A stretch of 22,397 bases of DNA, taken from assembly GCA_052387735.1 (NCBI GenBank), contig JBQTIW010000121.1:1-22397 (forward strand), written 5' to 3'. The DNA comes from RBC101 sp052387735 (GTDB taxonomy: Bacteria > Gemmatimonadota > Gemmatimonadetes > Gemmatimonadales > Gemmatimonadaceae). Positions 7,487 to 15,156 of this stretch are shown piece by piece. Numbering within the stretch: position 1 is the stretch's first letter; every line of letters begins with the position of its first letter. Made by a program: the position numbers and the translations under genes. The notes beneath the pieces were generated by a model. That model worked only from the letters and a program-made list of their open reading frames with translations, had not been told where the DNA came from and ran no database searches.

Positions 7487-9295
7487 CTATTGGCTCGGGA
7501 GCGACATCCGCCGGATTTCTTTGCGGTGCACGATGCGCGTGGCGGCGATGTGTCGCCCATCCGGCGAGACCCGCGGGTGCAGGATGTTCGCGGTGCCTCG
7601 CGTCAACTGGAGGGGCGTGCCCCCATCAACGGGAATGGTGAACAGCTGCAGTCGGCCCTCCACCTCGGCGCTGTAGACCAATGATTTGGCGTCCGGCGTC
7701 CAGGACACGCCGGTGTAGGTGTGCGCAGGATACGCAGTGAGCTTTCGCGGATCGCCACCACTCCCCGGGAGGATCCAGAGCGACTGGTGGCCGGGTCGTT
7801 CGATTGCCTCGACCGCAATGTCATCGGAGAGGGGTGAGAACGCCGCCATCTCCGCCGAGGGAATGGGCCCCAGAGGGATCCGGCGATGCGCGGTCGCCCG
7901 GCCGTTCACGGTATCCACGTTCGTTAGGCCCAGATAGGTGCCGCTCCCCTCTCCCTTGTCGGGTCGCAGCCAGCCGGTGAAGAGAAGACGCGTGCCGTCG
8001 CGCGACCATTCGGGAGAGCCGACTTCCCAGCCGTAGTCGGTCAGACGGACCTCTTCCCCGCCCCGCGCGCTCCGCAGCCAGATGTCATCGGTCGTTTCCG
8101 GCGTGGCGTACAGGGGGACGGGAATCGTCGAGCGGTGTGAATGATACGCGATCCAACGCCCGTTAGGCGACCATACCGGCTGGAAGTCTTCGTGGAAGCC
8201 CGTGATCACGGGCTGGGGTGTGGCGGTCGGGCGGCCCGCCGAATCGACGGTCACCATGCCGCCATCCCAGTTGAGCACCCAGTCCGCGCCAACGAATCCG
8301 CCGAACACGTAGCCGATGGCGCGCGAGTCGGGGCGCCACGACGGCAGGAAGGCATCGGGCACCACGATCTGCGGCTCCCCACCGGCAGCCGGCAGCACGA
8401 CAACCGACGCATCGACTGCCGTGTGTGTCCAGTACAACTGACCGTTCGCAACCGCCGGCGCATGCTCCTCGGCGGGACTGACGACGACACCGCGCCTGGT
8501 CCCCGTCGCGAGCACGATCTCATAGATGTCGAGGTCCCGATCGGCGGAGGGACGATGGCGCTCGGTGGACGCGGGGGCGCCGGCCGTCGACAAGGCGAGG
8601 TAGGCGCGTTTGCCGTCGGGCGAGACGGCAACCGGTGAGACCATGGGGTCGGCGTCCAGTCCCTCAGCGCGCACGATACTCTCGCCCGTCGCCAGCGTGA
8701 GCTCGCGCAGCGACGAAATGCCGACGGAGTCCGAGGTCAGCACGAGAAGCGCAGAGTCTCCCGGCATCCAGGCCGCTCCCGTGACACGTCCGGCGAGCGG
8801 ATACCAGCGTGGTTGCCCGGGATCACCCGCGTGGATGCCGTGCGCCGGTTCCCCCGCGCGGGCGTAGGGGACGAAGTATGCCACCAGTCGTCCGTTCGAG
8901 GACCACCGCGGAGTCGCGTTAGGCGGAAGTGCCAGGCGCCGACTCCCGGTCGAGTCGCGGGAAAACCAGCCGAACACACCGCCCATCCAGCCGAGCACCA
9001 CGGGTTCGCCGCTCGGCATGAAGGTGGCAGCGCGCGCCGAGTCAACGAAGCCCGAGACGCCTGTCCCGGTCTCCGCGTGCGTGGCGAGATCGATCATGCG
9101 GACACCGAGCGGCCATCGAATCGTCATCGCTGCCCGTTCCCCGGTCGGCGATACCGAAGCGGCGACCTTGTGTGCCTCGAACCAGACCGCGGGTGACTCG
9201 GCGTAAACGATTGCAGGCGCCGAATCCTCACGGCAACTGCCGAGCGCGCTCGTCAGGAGCACGCCGACCACGAGCCGGCCATTGGAGAAGCGCAC
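7487..9295 (-). CDS. TolB/PD40-type beta-propeller lipoprotein
   Basis: 602 residues from GTG 9295, with AGGGG six bases upstream. The N-terminus ends LTSALGSC, a lipobox with Cys 21, so the mature protein is lipid-anchored. Repeated propeller blades of the PD40/WD40-like type are visible, especially in the C-terminal half: PVWSPNGRWIAYHSHRS, PEWSRDGTRLLFTGW, VSWTPDAKSLVYSAEV and PRVSPDGRHIAATRI, plus VSPDGKRAYLALS earlier. There is no peptidase or kinase domain after the propeller, so it is probably a binding or scaffold protein at the cell envelope rather than a dipeptidyl-peptidase. It is also not TolB of the Tol-Pal system, which has no lipid anchor, is shorter and sits beside pal. Three copies of the CGTTAGGC octamer fall in this gene. 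Confidence 0.85.
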   Translation of the reverse strand: MRFSNGRLVVGVLLTSALGSCREDSAPAIVYAESPAVWFEAHKVAASVSPTGERAAMTIRWPLGVRMIDLATHAETGTGVSGFVDSARAATFMPSGEPVVLGWMGGVFGWFSRDSTGSRRLALPPNATPRWSSNGRLVAYFVPYARAGEPAHGIHAGDPGQPRWYPLAGRVTGAAWMPGDSALLVLTSDSVGISSLRELTLATGESIVRAEGLDADPMVSPVAVSPDGKRAYLALSTAGAPASTERHRPSADRDLDIYEIVLATGTRRGVVVSPAEEHAPAVANGQLYWTHTAVDASVVVLPAAGGEPQIVVPDAFLPSWRPDSRAIGYVFGGFVGADWVLNWDGGMVTVDSAGRPTATPQPVITGFHEDFQPVWSPNGRWIAYHSHRSTIPVPLYATPETTDDIWLRSARGGEEVRLTDYGWEVGSPEWSRDGTRLLFTGWLRPDKGEGSGTYLGLTNVDTVNGRATAHRRIPLGPIPSAEMAAFSPLSDDIAVEAIERPGHQSLWILPGSGGDPRKLTAYPAHTYTGVSWTPDAKSLVYSAEVEGRLQLFTIPVDGGTPLQLTRGTANILHPRVSPDGRHIAATRIVHRKEIRRMSLPSQ

Positions 9296-9459
9296 GCTCG
9301 ACCCCTGCTGTTGGCGACGGCTCTACAATACTGCCGAGACGGCATGGATCGCCAAGGCCCGGACTTCACCGCATATTGTGGCCGAAGTCGGGTGGCGGCA
9401 GCGTCCGCCAGACCGACGGTCGTTAGGTGCAGACGGACGCCACCGTTCCGGAGGGAGCT

Positions 9460-11139
9460 GTGCAAGCCACGGAGTATGATGCGATCGTCGTTGGATCAGG
9501 GATCTCGGGCGGGTGGGCGGCGAAGGAGCTGACGGAGAAAGGGCTCCGCGTGCTGCTGCTCGAACGCGGACGCAACATCGAGCACATCAAGGACTACGAG
9601 AACGCCTTGAAGCCGCCCTGGGCCTATCCGCACCGTGGCGGGCGGACCAAGGAAATGGAGCGGCACTATCCGGTGCTCAAGCGGGACTATCCGCTCAACG
9701 AGAAGAACCTCGACTTCTGGGTAAAGGACGAAGAGTCGCCATACACGGAGGTCAAGCGGTTCGATTGGTACCGCGGGTATCATGTGGGCGGCCGATCGCT
9801 GATGTGGGGTCGGCAGAGCTACCGGCTGAGCGACTTCGATTTCGACGCAAATGCCAAAGAGGGCATCGGCGCCGACTGGCCCATTCGCTATGCGGATATC
9901 CAGCCGTGGTACGACTACGTGGAGCGGTTCGCCGGCATCTCCGGGTCCAGAGAAGGATTGCCGCAGCTTCCCGATGGAGAGTTTCAGCCGCCGATGCCGC
10001 TCAATTGCGGCGAGGAGCTCGTGGCGGCCAAGCTCGTGAAGCAGTTCGACGGCCGGCGTCGCATCATCCCGGGGAGAACGGCGAACCTGACGCAGCCGCT
10101 GCCAGGGAGAACCCCGTGTCAATACCGCAACGCCTGCTGGCTGGGCTGTCCCTTGGGCGCCTACTTCAGCACGCAGTCCTCCACGCTTCCCGCTGCAGTC
10201 GCAACAGGCCGGCTGACGCTCAAGCCGTTCGCGATCGTCAGCGAGGTGTTGTACGACAAGGATACCAAGCGGGCCACGGGGGTGCGCGTTCTTGACGCGG
10301 TGAACAACACGACCACTGACTATGCGGCGAAGATCGTCTTTCTCTGCGCGTCGACGCTGAATTCGACGTGGCTCCTGCTCCGCTCGGCCACGGACGTGTG
10401 GCCCGGCGGGCTGGGCAGCAGCTCGGGTCAGTTAGGGCACAACCTGATGGATCACCACTTCCGTCTTGGGGCGTCGGGCAAGCTGGAAGGACTCGAGGAC
10501 AAGTACTACACGGGGCGACGCCCCACCGGTTTCTACATTCCGCGATACCGCAACCTGTTCGGCGACAAGCGCGACTATCTGCGTGGGTTCGGCTACCAGG
10601 GCGGTGCGAGCCGCGATGGATGGTCGCGGGCGGTGGCGGAACTGGGCGTTGGTGGCGCCTTCAAGGACCGGATGGCGCAGCCGGGGCAGTGGACGATCGG
10701 GGCCACCGCGTTCGGTGAGATGCTGCCGAATCACGACAACCGCGTCACGCTCGACGAGACAAAGAAGGACAAGTGGGGATTGCCGGTGATCAAGATCGAC
10801 TGCGCGATCGGCGAAAACGAACGGCTGATGCGCAAGGACATGACGGCCGACATGGCCGAGATGCTCACCGCGTCCGGCGTCAAGGACGTGGCGACATACG
10901 AGAACGAGTATTTCCCCGGGATGGGGATCCATGAGATGGGCACGGCGCGGATGGGCCGCGATGCGAAGACGTCGGTCCTCAACCAATGGAACCAGGTGTG
11001 GGACGCGCCTAACGTGTTCGTCACCGATGGATCGGCGATGGTCTCGGCCGGATGCCAGAATCCGTCGCTCACCTACATGGCGCTGACCGCACGCGCGTGC
11101 GACCATGCGGTGAACGAGATCAATCGCCGCAATCTCTGA
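9460..11139 (+). CDS. GMC-family FAD-dependent oxidoreductase (periplasmic sugar/alcohol dehydrogenase, catalytic subunit)
   Basis: 559 residues from GTG 9460, which has GGAGGG four bases upstream; another in-frame GTG at 9427 has no ribosome-binding site and adds 11 residues. The FAD-binding Rossmann motif is VVGSGISGGWAAKEL (residues about 10-24), followed by the LLLERGR acidic end. GGRSLMWGR is the second flavin signature. Three cysteines spaced CX5CX3C (residues 220, 226, 230) lie where FAD-glucose-dehydrogenase-type catalytic subunits bind an iron-sulphur cluster. The C-terminal GMC domain has IHEMGTARMG (His 491) and NPSLTYMALT (Asn 534), the probable catalytic pair. There is no signal peptide. 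The next gene, 41 bases on, is the small subunit with a twin-arginine signal, so the pair is probably exported together. Substrate unknown; gluconate, glucose or glycoside 3-oxidation are all possible. Confidence 0.9.
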   Translation: MQATEYDAIVVGSGISGGWAAKELTEKGLRVLLLERGRNIEHIKDYENALKPPWAYPHRGGRTKEMERHYPVLKRDYPLNEKNLDFWVKDEESPYTEVKRFDWYRGYHVGGRSLMWGRQSYRLSDFDFDANAKEGIGADWPIRYADIQPWYDYVERFAGISGSREGLPQLPDGEFQPPMPLNCGEELVAAKLVKQFDGRRRIIPGRTANLTQPLPGRTPCQYRNACWLGCPLGAYFSTQSSTLPAAVATGRLTLKPFAIVSEVLYDKDTKRATGVRVLDAVNNTTTDYAAKIVFLCASTLNSTWLLLRSATDVWPGGLGSSSGQLGHNLMDHHFRLGASGKLEGLEDKYYTGRRPTGFYIPRYRNLFGDKRDYLRGFGYQGGASRDGWSRAVAELGVGGAFKDRMAQPGQWTIGATAFGEMLPNHDNRVTLDETKKDKWGLPVIKIDCAIGENERLMRKDMTADMAEMLTASGVKDVATYENEYFPGMGIHEMGTARMGRDAKTSVLNQWNQVWDAPNVFVTDGSAMVSAGCQNPSLTYMALTARACDHAVNEINRRNL

Positions 11140-11180
11140 GTCGTCCATCCCTGAGCCATCACCTGCACGCCTGTGAACGT

Positions 11181-11873
11181 ATGACGATGCCTGAACAGGA
11201 ATTCACCATCGATCGCCGGGAAGCGATCCGCCGCGTGACCGCGCTGTTGGGCGGGACTGCGCTGATCGGCGGCAGCACGTTGATGAATGCATGCCGGAAT
11301 GACCGCGCCCCGGCGCAGGCCGGCGTCGGCAGCTTCACGTCGGCCGATGTCGCATTCCTCGACGAGGTCGCCGATACGATCCTGCCGACGACCTCGACTC
11401 CCGGAGCCAAGGCCGCGCAAACCGGCGCCTTCATGGCCCTCATGGTCACGGACACGTACGACGAGAAGGATCAGAAGATCTTCCGCGATGGCATGCGTCA
11501 GCTGGACGAGGCGAGCCAGCAGGCACACAACGCATCGTTCATGGCGTCCACGCCGGCACAGCGCCTCGCCGTGCTCGAGGCGGTGGATCGCGAACAGAAG
11601 GCGTATCAGGACGCGAAGAAAAAGGCAGAGGACGATCAGAAGAACGACCAGCAACGGAACGACGATCGGCGGAAAGACGATCCAAGGAAGGACGATCCTG
11701 CGACGGATCGCCCGAACCACTATTTCCGGATGATGAAGGAGCTAGCGCTCCTCGGCTACTTCACCTCGGAGATCGGGTACATGCAGGCGCAACGGTACGT
11801 GGAAGCGCCCGGAAAGTTCGAGCCGTGCGTACCGTACGCCGCGGGCGAGCGAAGCTGGGCACCGCACGCCTAA
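11181..11873 (+). CDS. Gluconate 2-dehydrogenase subunit 3 family protein (Tat-exported small subunit)
   Basis: 230 residues from ATG 11181; ATG 11187 is an equally possible start. The N-terminus has a twin-arginine-like segment IDRREAIRRV (Arg 12-13), a hydrophobic stretch and a Cys at 38 (LMNAC) that might be lipidated. The body has FLDEVADTILPTTSTPGAKAAQ and the C-terminal LLGYFTSEIGYMQAQRYVEAPGKFEPC of the family. In Burkholderia FAD-glucose dehydrogenase the equivalent gamma subunit carries the Tat signal and is required for export of the flavoprotein; the same is inferred here. No cytochrome c subunit gene follows. Residues about 136-177 are an Asp/Lys/Arg/Gln-rich low-complexity insert (DDRRKDDPRKDDP) not usual for the family. 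An open frame extends upstream to 11052 but overlaps the previous gene. Confidence 0.88.
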   Translation: MTMPEQEFTIDRREAIRRVTALLGGTALIGGSTLMNACRNDRAPAQAGVGSFTSADVAFLDEVADTILPTTSTPGAKAAQTGAFMALMVTDTYDEKDQKIFRDGMRQLDEASQQAHNASFMASTPAQRLAVLEAVDREQKAYQDAKKKAEDDQKNDQQRNDDRRKDDPRKDDPATDRPNHYFRMMKELALLGYFTSEIGYMQAQRYVEAPGKFEPCVPYAAGERSWAPHA

Positions 11874-11881
11874 GACTCCGA

Positions 11882-12026
11882 GCGCACAAACGGTATACGG
11901 GAAGAAGCGAACGGGCGAACGAGTGAACAGGGATAGCTATTCTGCGTGGATCCTGCTCGCCCGTTGCCCGTTTCCCAGTTTTACTCGTTTAGCCGTTCAC
12001 CCGTTTGTGCGTTTGCGCGTTCGCTA
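11882..12026. repeat. Inverted pair of degenerate octamer repeats (NNNRAACG) between convergent genes
   Basis: The right arm, read on the minus strand from 12026, is a run of near-octamers: AGCGAACG, CGCAAACG, CACAAACG, GGTGAACG, GCTAAACG, AGTAAAAC. The left arm on the plus strand carries related units, including GGCGAACG and AGTGAACA. The arms pair: CGCACAAACGG at 11883-11893 is the exact complement of 12001-12011 (11 bp), with further imperfect pairing inside. The array separates convergent genes and overlaps the stop codon of the minus-strand gene. It could act as a bidirectional terminator, though there is no T-tract. Confidence 0.7.
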
Positions 12027-12524
12027 ACCCATCCGCGCCTTGATCAGGGTCTTTTCCGAGTTCGGAATCGCGGGGGATTGGAGCAGCGCCTTGGCGCGGT
12101 CGAGACGCTCGAGCATCAGGTCGCTGCGCTTGAGCGCCTTCCACAAGACGGCGGCTTCGAACGTCGCTCTCAGCTGTAGCGACGGATCCCCATAGCGAAC
12201 GGCTGCGTCGGCAAGGTCATCCAGCGTCTCCGCGGCGCGGCGATGCTCATCGGCGTAGAGATAGTTGAGCGCAAGCCGCCACATCGCGGTTCCGGCGAAC
12301 TGATCGGCGGCACGCTGCTCGTTGATCAGCCCGCGATAAATTCGGCGAGCCTCGGCGGTCCGGCCGTTGAAGGTCGCCTCGTCGGCCCTGATGAGCGCCG
12401 ATTGCACACGGACCGAGTCAGGGGTGCCTGACGAGTTCAACAAGGTGTCCGCCGGTAGGCGAAGGGCGCCAGCGGTCGCTGGAAGAACGACGAATCCGAG
12501 GGCCAGGAGGAGATGCGACGACAT
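12024..12524 (-). CDS. Small secreted TPR-like helical protein, function unknown
   Basis: 166 residues from ATG 12524, chosen because GGAGG stands eight bases upstream; an ATG at 12542 in the same frame has none. The signal peptide MSSHLLLALGFVVLPATAGA is cleaved near residue 20. The mature part is predicted to be all helical with paired-helix character: ALIRADEATFNGRTAEARRIY, MWRLALNYLYADEHRRAAETL and AAVLWKALKRSDLMLERLDRAK. This resembles two to three TPR units, though the consensus is loose. It stands alone with no operon partner. The TAG stop lies inside the octamer repeat array, and a heptamer array lies upstream of its start. Confidence 0.8.
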   Translation of the reverse strand: MSSHLLLALGFVVLPATAGALRLPADTLLNSSGTPDSVRVQSALIRADEATFNGRTAEARRIYRGLINEQRAADQFAGTAMWRLALNYLYADEHRRAAETLDDLADAAVRYGDPSLQLRATFEAAVLWKALKRSDLMLERLDRAKALLQSPAIPNSEKTLIKARMG

Positions 12525-12924
12525 ATGTAGAACCTCCGACATGCGAAAGATGTCCGGAATGCGCCATGCGGCGGGTGGCGACGTGACGACCCAAACGTGC
12601 CGCAGGTGATCGGACGGTCATCACAGACGACGGAGTTTCGGCGTAGGGACGAACCGTTCAGCGTCGGTGATATGGGGTGTCGGAGTCGCCTCGCGGACGT
12701 GCTCCCCTAAGCGAGCGATGCTGGTGGTGGAGCATGGAGAATTGAGAATTATGGAGAAGAGAGAATAGAGCGTAGAGACTCTTTCCAGTCTCTATTCTCC
12801 GTCTCATTCGGCCATCCTGACCGCTCTCCGACGCCCGCCGTTTCACCGCCGGTCGCATCCGTGACTCAACCGGCGCGAGGATGTCTCAGAACGTGACGAC
12901 CGTCATACCGGTCGCGTCCATTCG
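12525..12924. other. Divergent intergenic region with heptamer array
   Basis: 400 bases between the TPR-like gene (minus) and the cyclic-di-GMP gene (plus). The only clear structure is the purine-rich heptamer array and its inverted counterpart at 12729-12809. No convincing promoter, RNA gene or conserved ORF was seen; open frames on the minus strand here are short and low-complexity. Confidence 0.5.
12729..12809. repeat. Degenerate heptamer array (NGAGAAT) with inverted counterpart
   Basis: Plus-strand units in order are GGAGCAT, GGAGAAT, TGAGAAT, three bases TAT, GGAGAAG, AGAGAAT, AGAGCGT and AGAGACT. The following bases, read on the minus strand, give GGAGAAT and AGAGACT again. GAGAATAGAG (12761-12770) is the exact complement of 12790-12799, so the array folds into a hairpin. 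Where the arms are aligned to close the loop, the bulge is exactly one seven-base unit. It is AT-richer than its surroundings and purine-biased on one strand. Confidence 0.7.
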
Positions 12925-15069
12925 ATGCGCCTTGGTGCCGATCGCGGCCACGTCGGCGCCTTGGCCCGCATGACACCCTCCTCCGCGGAATCCCTCGACG
13001 CACACCAGCCGACGGCGACGCACGAAACATCAGGAGACGTTTTCGGCCGCGGCAGCCGGAACGTCGGCGTGATGCACGTCGCCGGGGCGCTGACCGCGTC
13101 CTTGCACGCACCGCACTTCGCCTCGACGCGCGACGCGGGTAGTCTTGCCGCATTCGGATTCGGCCTCGGCTCGCTGCCCTCCTTCTCCGGCTTCCTCCAG
13201 GGAACCGTCGCCACGTTGCTGCTCGGCGCCATCGGGTTGCTGGTGATCCACACCCTCGCGTCGCCGCCCCGTGAGCCCGGTGCGCCACTTCCGCCGTCCG
13301 ACGTCGGTGAACGTCCGATTCCCGTCGCGGACGCCCACTCTCCGGTGGGAATCGCGCTGCTCGACCGCTCGTCAGGCATCGTGCACGCGAATGCCGCGCT
13401 CGAACAGTTTCTCGGCTATACGTTGGTGGAGCTGCGGGGACGACGCATGACGGACTTTTCGTCTCCCGAAGACGCTGACGAAGCCCTGGCCATGGTGCGC
13501 GAGGTCGCATCGGGAAGACGCGACGGCGGTGCCGCTGAGGGGCGCTTTGTGTGTCGCGACGGAAGTCTCAGGTGGGGAGCGCTGTCGATATCGTCGGCGG
13601 GGACGAGTGCCAGCGTGCAGTTCGTCGCCGTGCTGCAGGATGTCACGGAACGGAAGGCGCTCGAAGCGAAGCTCGTACACCAGGCAACGCACGATCCGCT
13701 GACCGAGCTTCCCAACCGTGCGCTCTTTCTCGATCGCGTAGAGCACGCGTTGTCGCGCAGCGCGCGCGGCGCGGAGCGCGTCGCCGTCATCTTTCTGGAT
13801 CTCGACGGTTTCAAGGCCGTCAACGACACGCTTGGGCACGGAGCCGGCGACCGTCTGCTGCAGGTCGTGGCAAGACGGCTGCTTGGCGCGACCCGCGGTT
13901 GCGACACGGTGGCGCGTCTTGGCGGCGATGAATTCGCGGTGCTGCTGGGCCAGATCGATGCCCTGGCCGGCGCGGAAGCCGTGGTCGAACGCGTCGTGAG
14001 CTCTCTTCGGCAACCCGTCGAAGTTGGCAGCGATCGGAGTGTGTCCGTGGGCGCGAGCTTCGGCATCGCGGTGTATTCCGGCCTGGAGAACACGGCGGAG
14101 CTGCTGCGCAATGCCGACGTGGCCATGTACGAGGCAAAGCTTCGCAACCCCGGTCGATGGGTCGTGTTCGACCCCGCGATGCAGACGGCGCTCATCGATC
14201 GCGTTACACTCGAAGCGGACATGCGCCGGGCGCTGGAACGCTGTCAGCTGCAGGACCGGCCGCACATGGCCAATACGGGGGTGTTCGCGGCGTTCGAAGC
14301 GCGCGAGAAGCAGACCGAGTTCACGGTGTCGTATCAACCAATCGTTGATCTGCCGTCGGGACGCGTCACCGGCGTCGAAGCACTGGCTCGATGGACGCAC
14401 CCGGAGCGCGGCGCGGTCTCACCTGAGGCGTTCATCCCCCTGGCCGAACGCAGCGGTACGATCGGGACGTTGGGGCGATGGATCCTTCATGAGGCGTGTC
14501 GACAGGGAGCCGCCTGGAATGCGTCGCGCCTCGATGCGCCGATCACGATGACCGTGAACCTGTCGGGGAAGCAGCTCGAGCACGAAGGGATCGTCGCCGA
14601 GGTGGATGCCGTGCTGCGGGACACGGGGCTCGCGCCGGAGCAGCTGGTCCTCGAGATCACCGAGACGGTGATCATGCAGAACGCAGAAAGTACGCTTACC
14701 CGCCTGCAGGAGCTCAAGGCGCTGGGCGTTCGCCTGGCAATCGACGATTTCGGGACCGGTTATTCTTCGCTCTCGTATCTCCAGCGTTTCCCCGTCGACA
14801 TCGTGAAGATCGATCGTGTCTTCGCCGACGGACTGCGACATGGCGCCGAGGGCGTCGCGCTCGTGCGCACGATTCTGGCCCTGGCAGACATGCTCACACT
14901 GCGCACGATCGCCGAGGGCGTGGAGGAGGCAAGCCAGCGGGAGCAGCTCCTGCGGCTCGGATGCACCACGGGACAGGGCTACCTGTACGGGCGCCCCATG
15001 TCCGCTGCGGACATCAACGCACTGCTCACGCCGCCACGCCTCGACGTCGCACCCCCAGCGATCGCCTAA
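12925..15069 (+). CDS. PAS-GGDEF-EAL cyclic-di-GMP synthase/phosphodiesterase
   Basis: 714 residues from ATG 12925; ATG 12970 is an alternative and neither has a clear ribosome-binding site. Order: a poorly conserved N-terminus, one hydrophobic helix (residues 94-111), a PAS sensor (about 136-242, ending VLQDVTERK), GGDEF (about 249-416) and EAL (about 466-700). The GGDEF motif is intact (333-337), with an RxxD inhibitory site (324-327). The EAL domain keeps EAL (485-487), VNLS (544-547), EITE (577-580), IDDFGTG (606-612), KID (628-630) and AEGVE (663-667), so both activities are plausible. An extra segment of about 25 residues (HMANTGVFAAFEAREKQTEF) separates the two enzyme domains. It would link a PAS-sensed signal to cyclic-di-GMP level. 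It is a single gene, with the next gene 87 bases on. Confidence 0.93.
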   Translation: MRLGADRGHVGALARMTPSSAESLDAHQPTATHETSGDVFGRGSRNVGVMHVAGALTASLHAPHFASTRDAGSLAAFGFGLGSLPSFSGFLQGTVATLLLGAIGLLVIHTLASPPREPGAPLPPSDVGERPIPVADAHSPVGIALLDRSSGIVHANAALEQFLGYTLVELRGRRMTDFSSPEDADEALAMVREVASGRRDGGAAEGRFVCRDGSLRWGALSISSAGTSASVQFVAVLQDVTERKALEAKLVHQATHDPLTELPNRALFLDRVEHALSRSARGAERVAVIFLDLDGFKAVNDTLGHGAGDRLLQVVARRLLGATRGCDTVARLGGDEFAVLLGQIDALAGAEAVVERVVSSLRQPVEVGSDRSVSVGASFGIAVYSGLENTAELLRNADVAMYEAKLRNPGRWVVFDPAMQTALIDRVTLEADMRRALERCQLQDRPHMANTGVFAAFEAREKQTEFTVSYQPIVDLPSGRVTGVEALARWTHPERGAVSPEAFIPLAERSGTIGTLGRWILHEACRQGAAWNASRLDAPITMTVNLSGKQLEHEGIVAEVDAVLRDTGLAPEQLVLEITETVIMQNAESTLTRLQELKALGVRLAIDDFGTGYSSLSYLQRFPVDIVKIDRVFADGLRHGAEGVALVRTILALADMLTLRTIAEGVEEASQREQLLRLGCTTGQGYLYGRPMSAADINALLTPPRLDVAPPAIA

Positions 15070-15156
15070 CTGGTCCTCGCCGTCTGGCGACACGGGTGTC
15101 TGATGGCGAGCTTCACGCTGAACCGTCAGCGGCCGTACTCGTTCGGAGCTTGGACC

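Noticed and set aside
7487..9295. Assignment as TolB of the Tol-Pal system or as a dipeptidyl-peptidase
   Set aside because: It is a lipoprotein with no pal/tol neighbours and has no catalytic hydrolase domain after the propeller.
9323..9380. Possible promoters between the propeller and GMC genes (TACAAT; TTGGCG with TATTGT on the other strand)
   Set aside because: Spacing is wrong (8 bases) on one strand and long (19 bases) on the other, so neither is good enough to list.
11882..12809. CRISPR array or transposon ends
   Set aside because: Units are 7-8 bases, degenerate and without spacers; there is no transposase and no clear target duplication, so neither label fits.
13372..14400. 342-codon minus-strand frame
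   Set aside because: Antisense to the PAS-GGDEF region, which is certain from its motifs.
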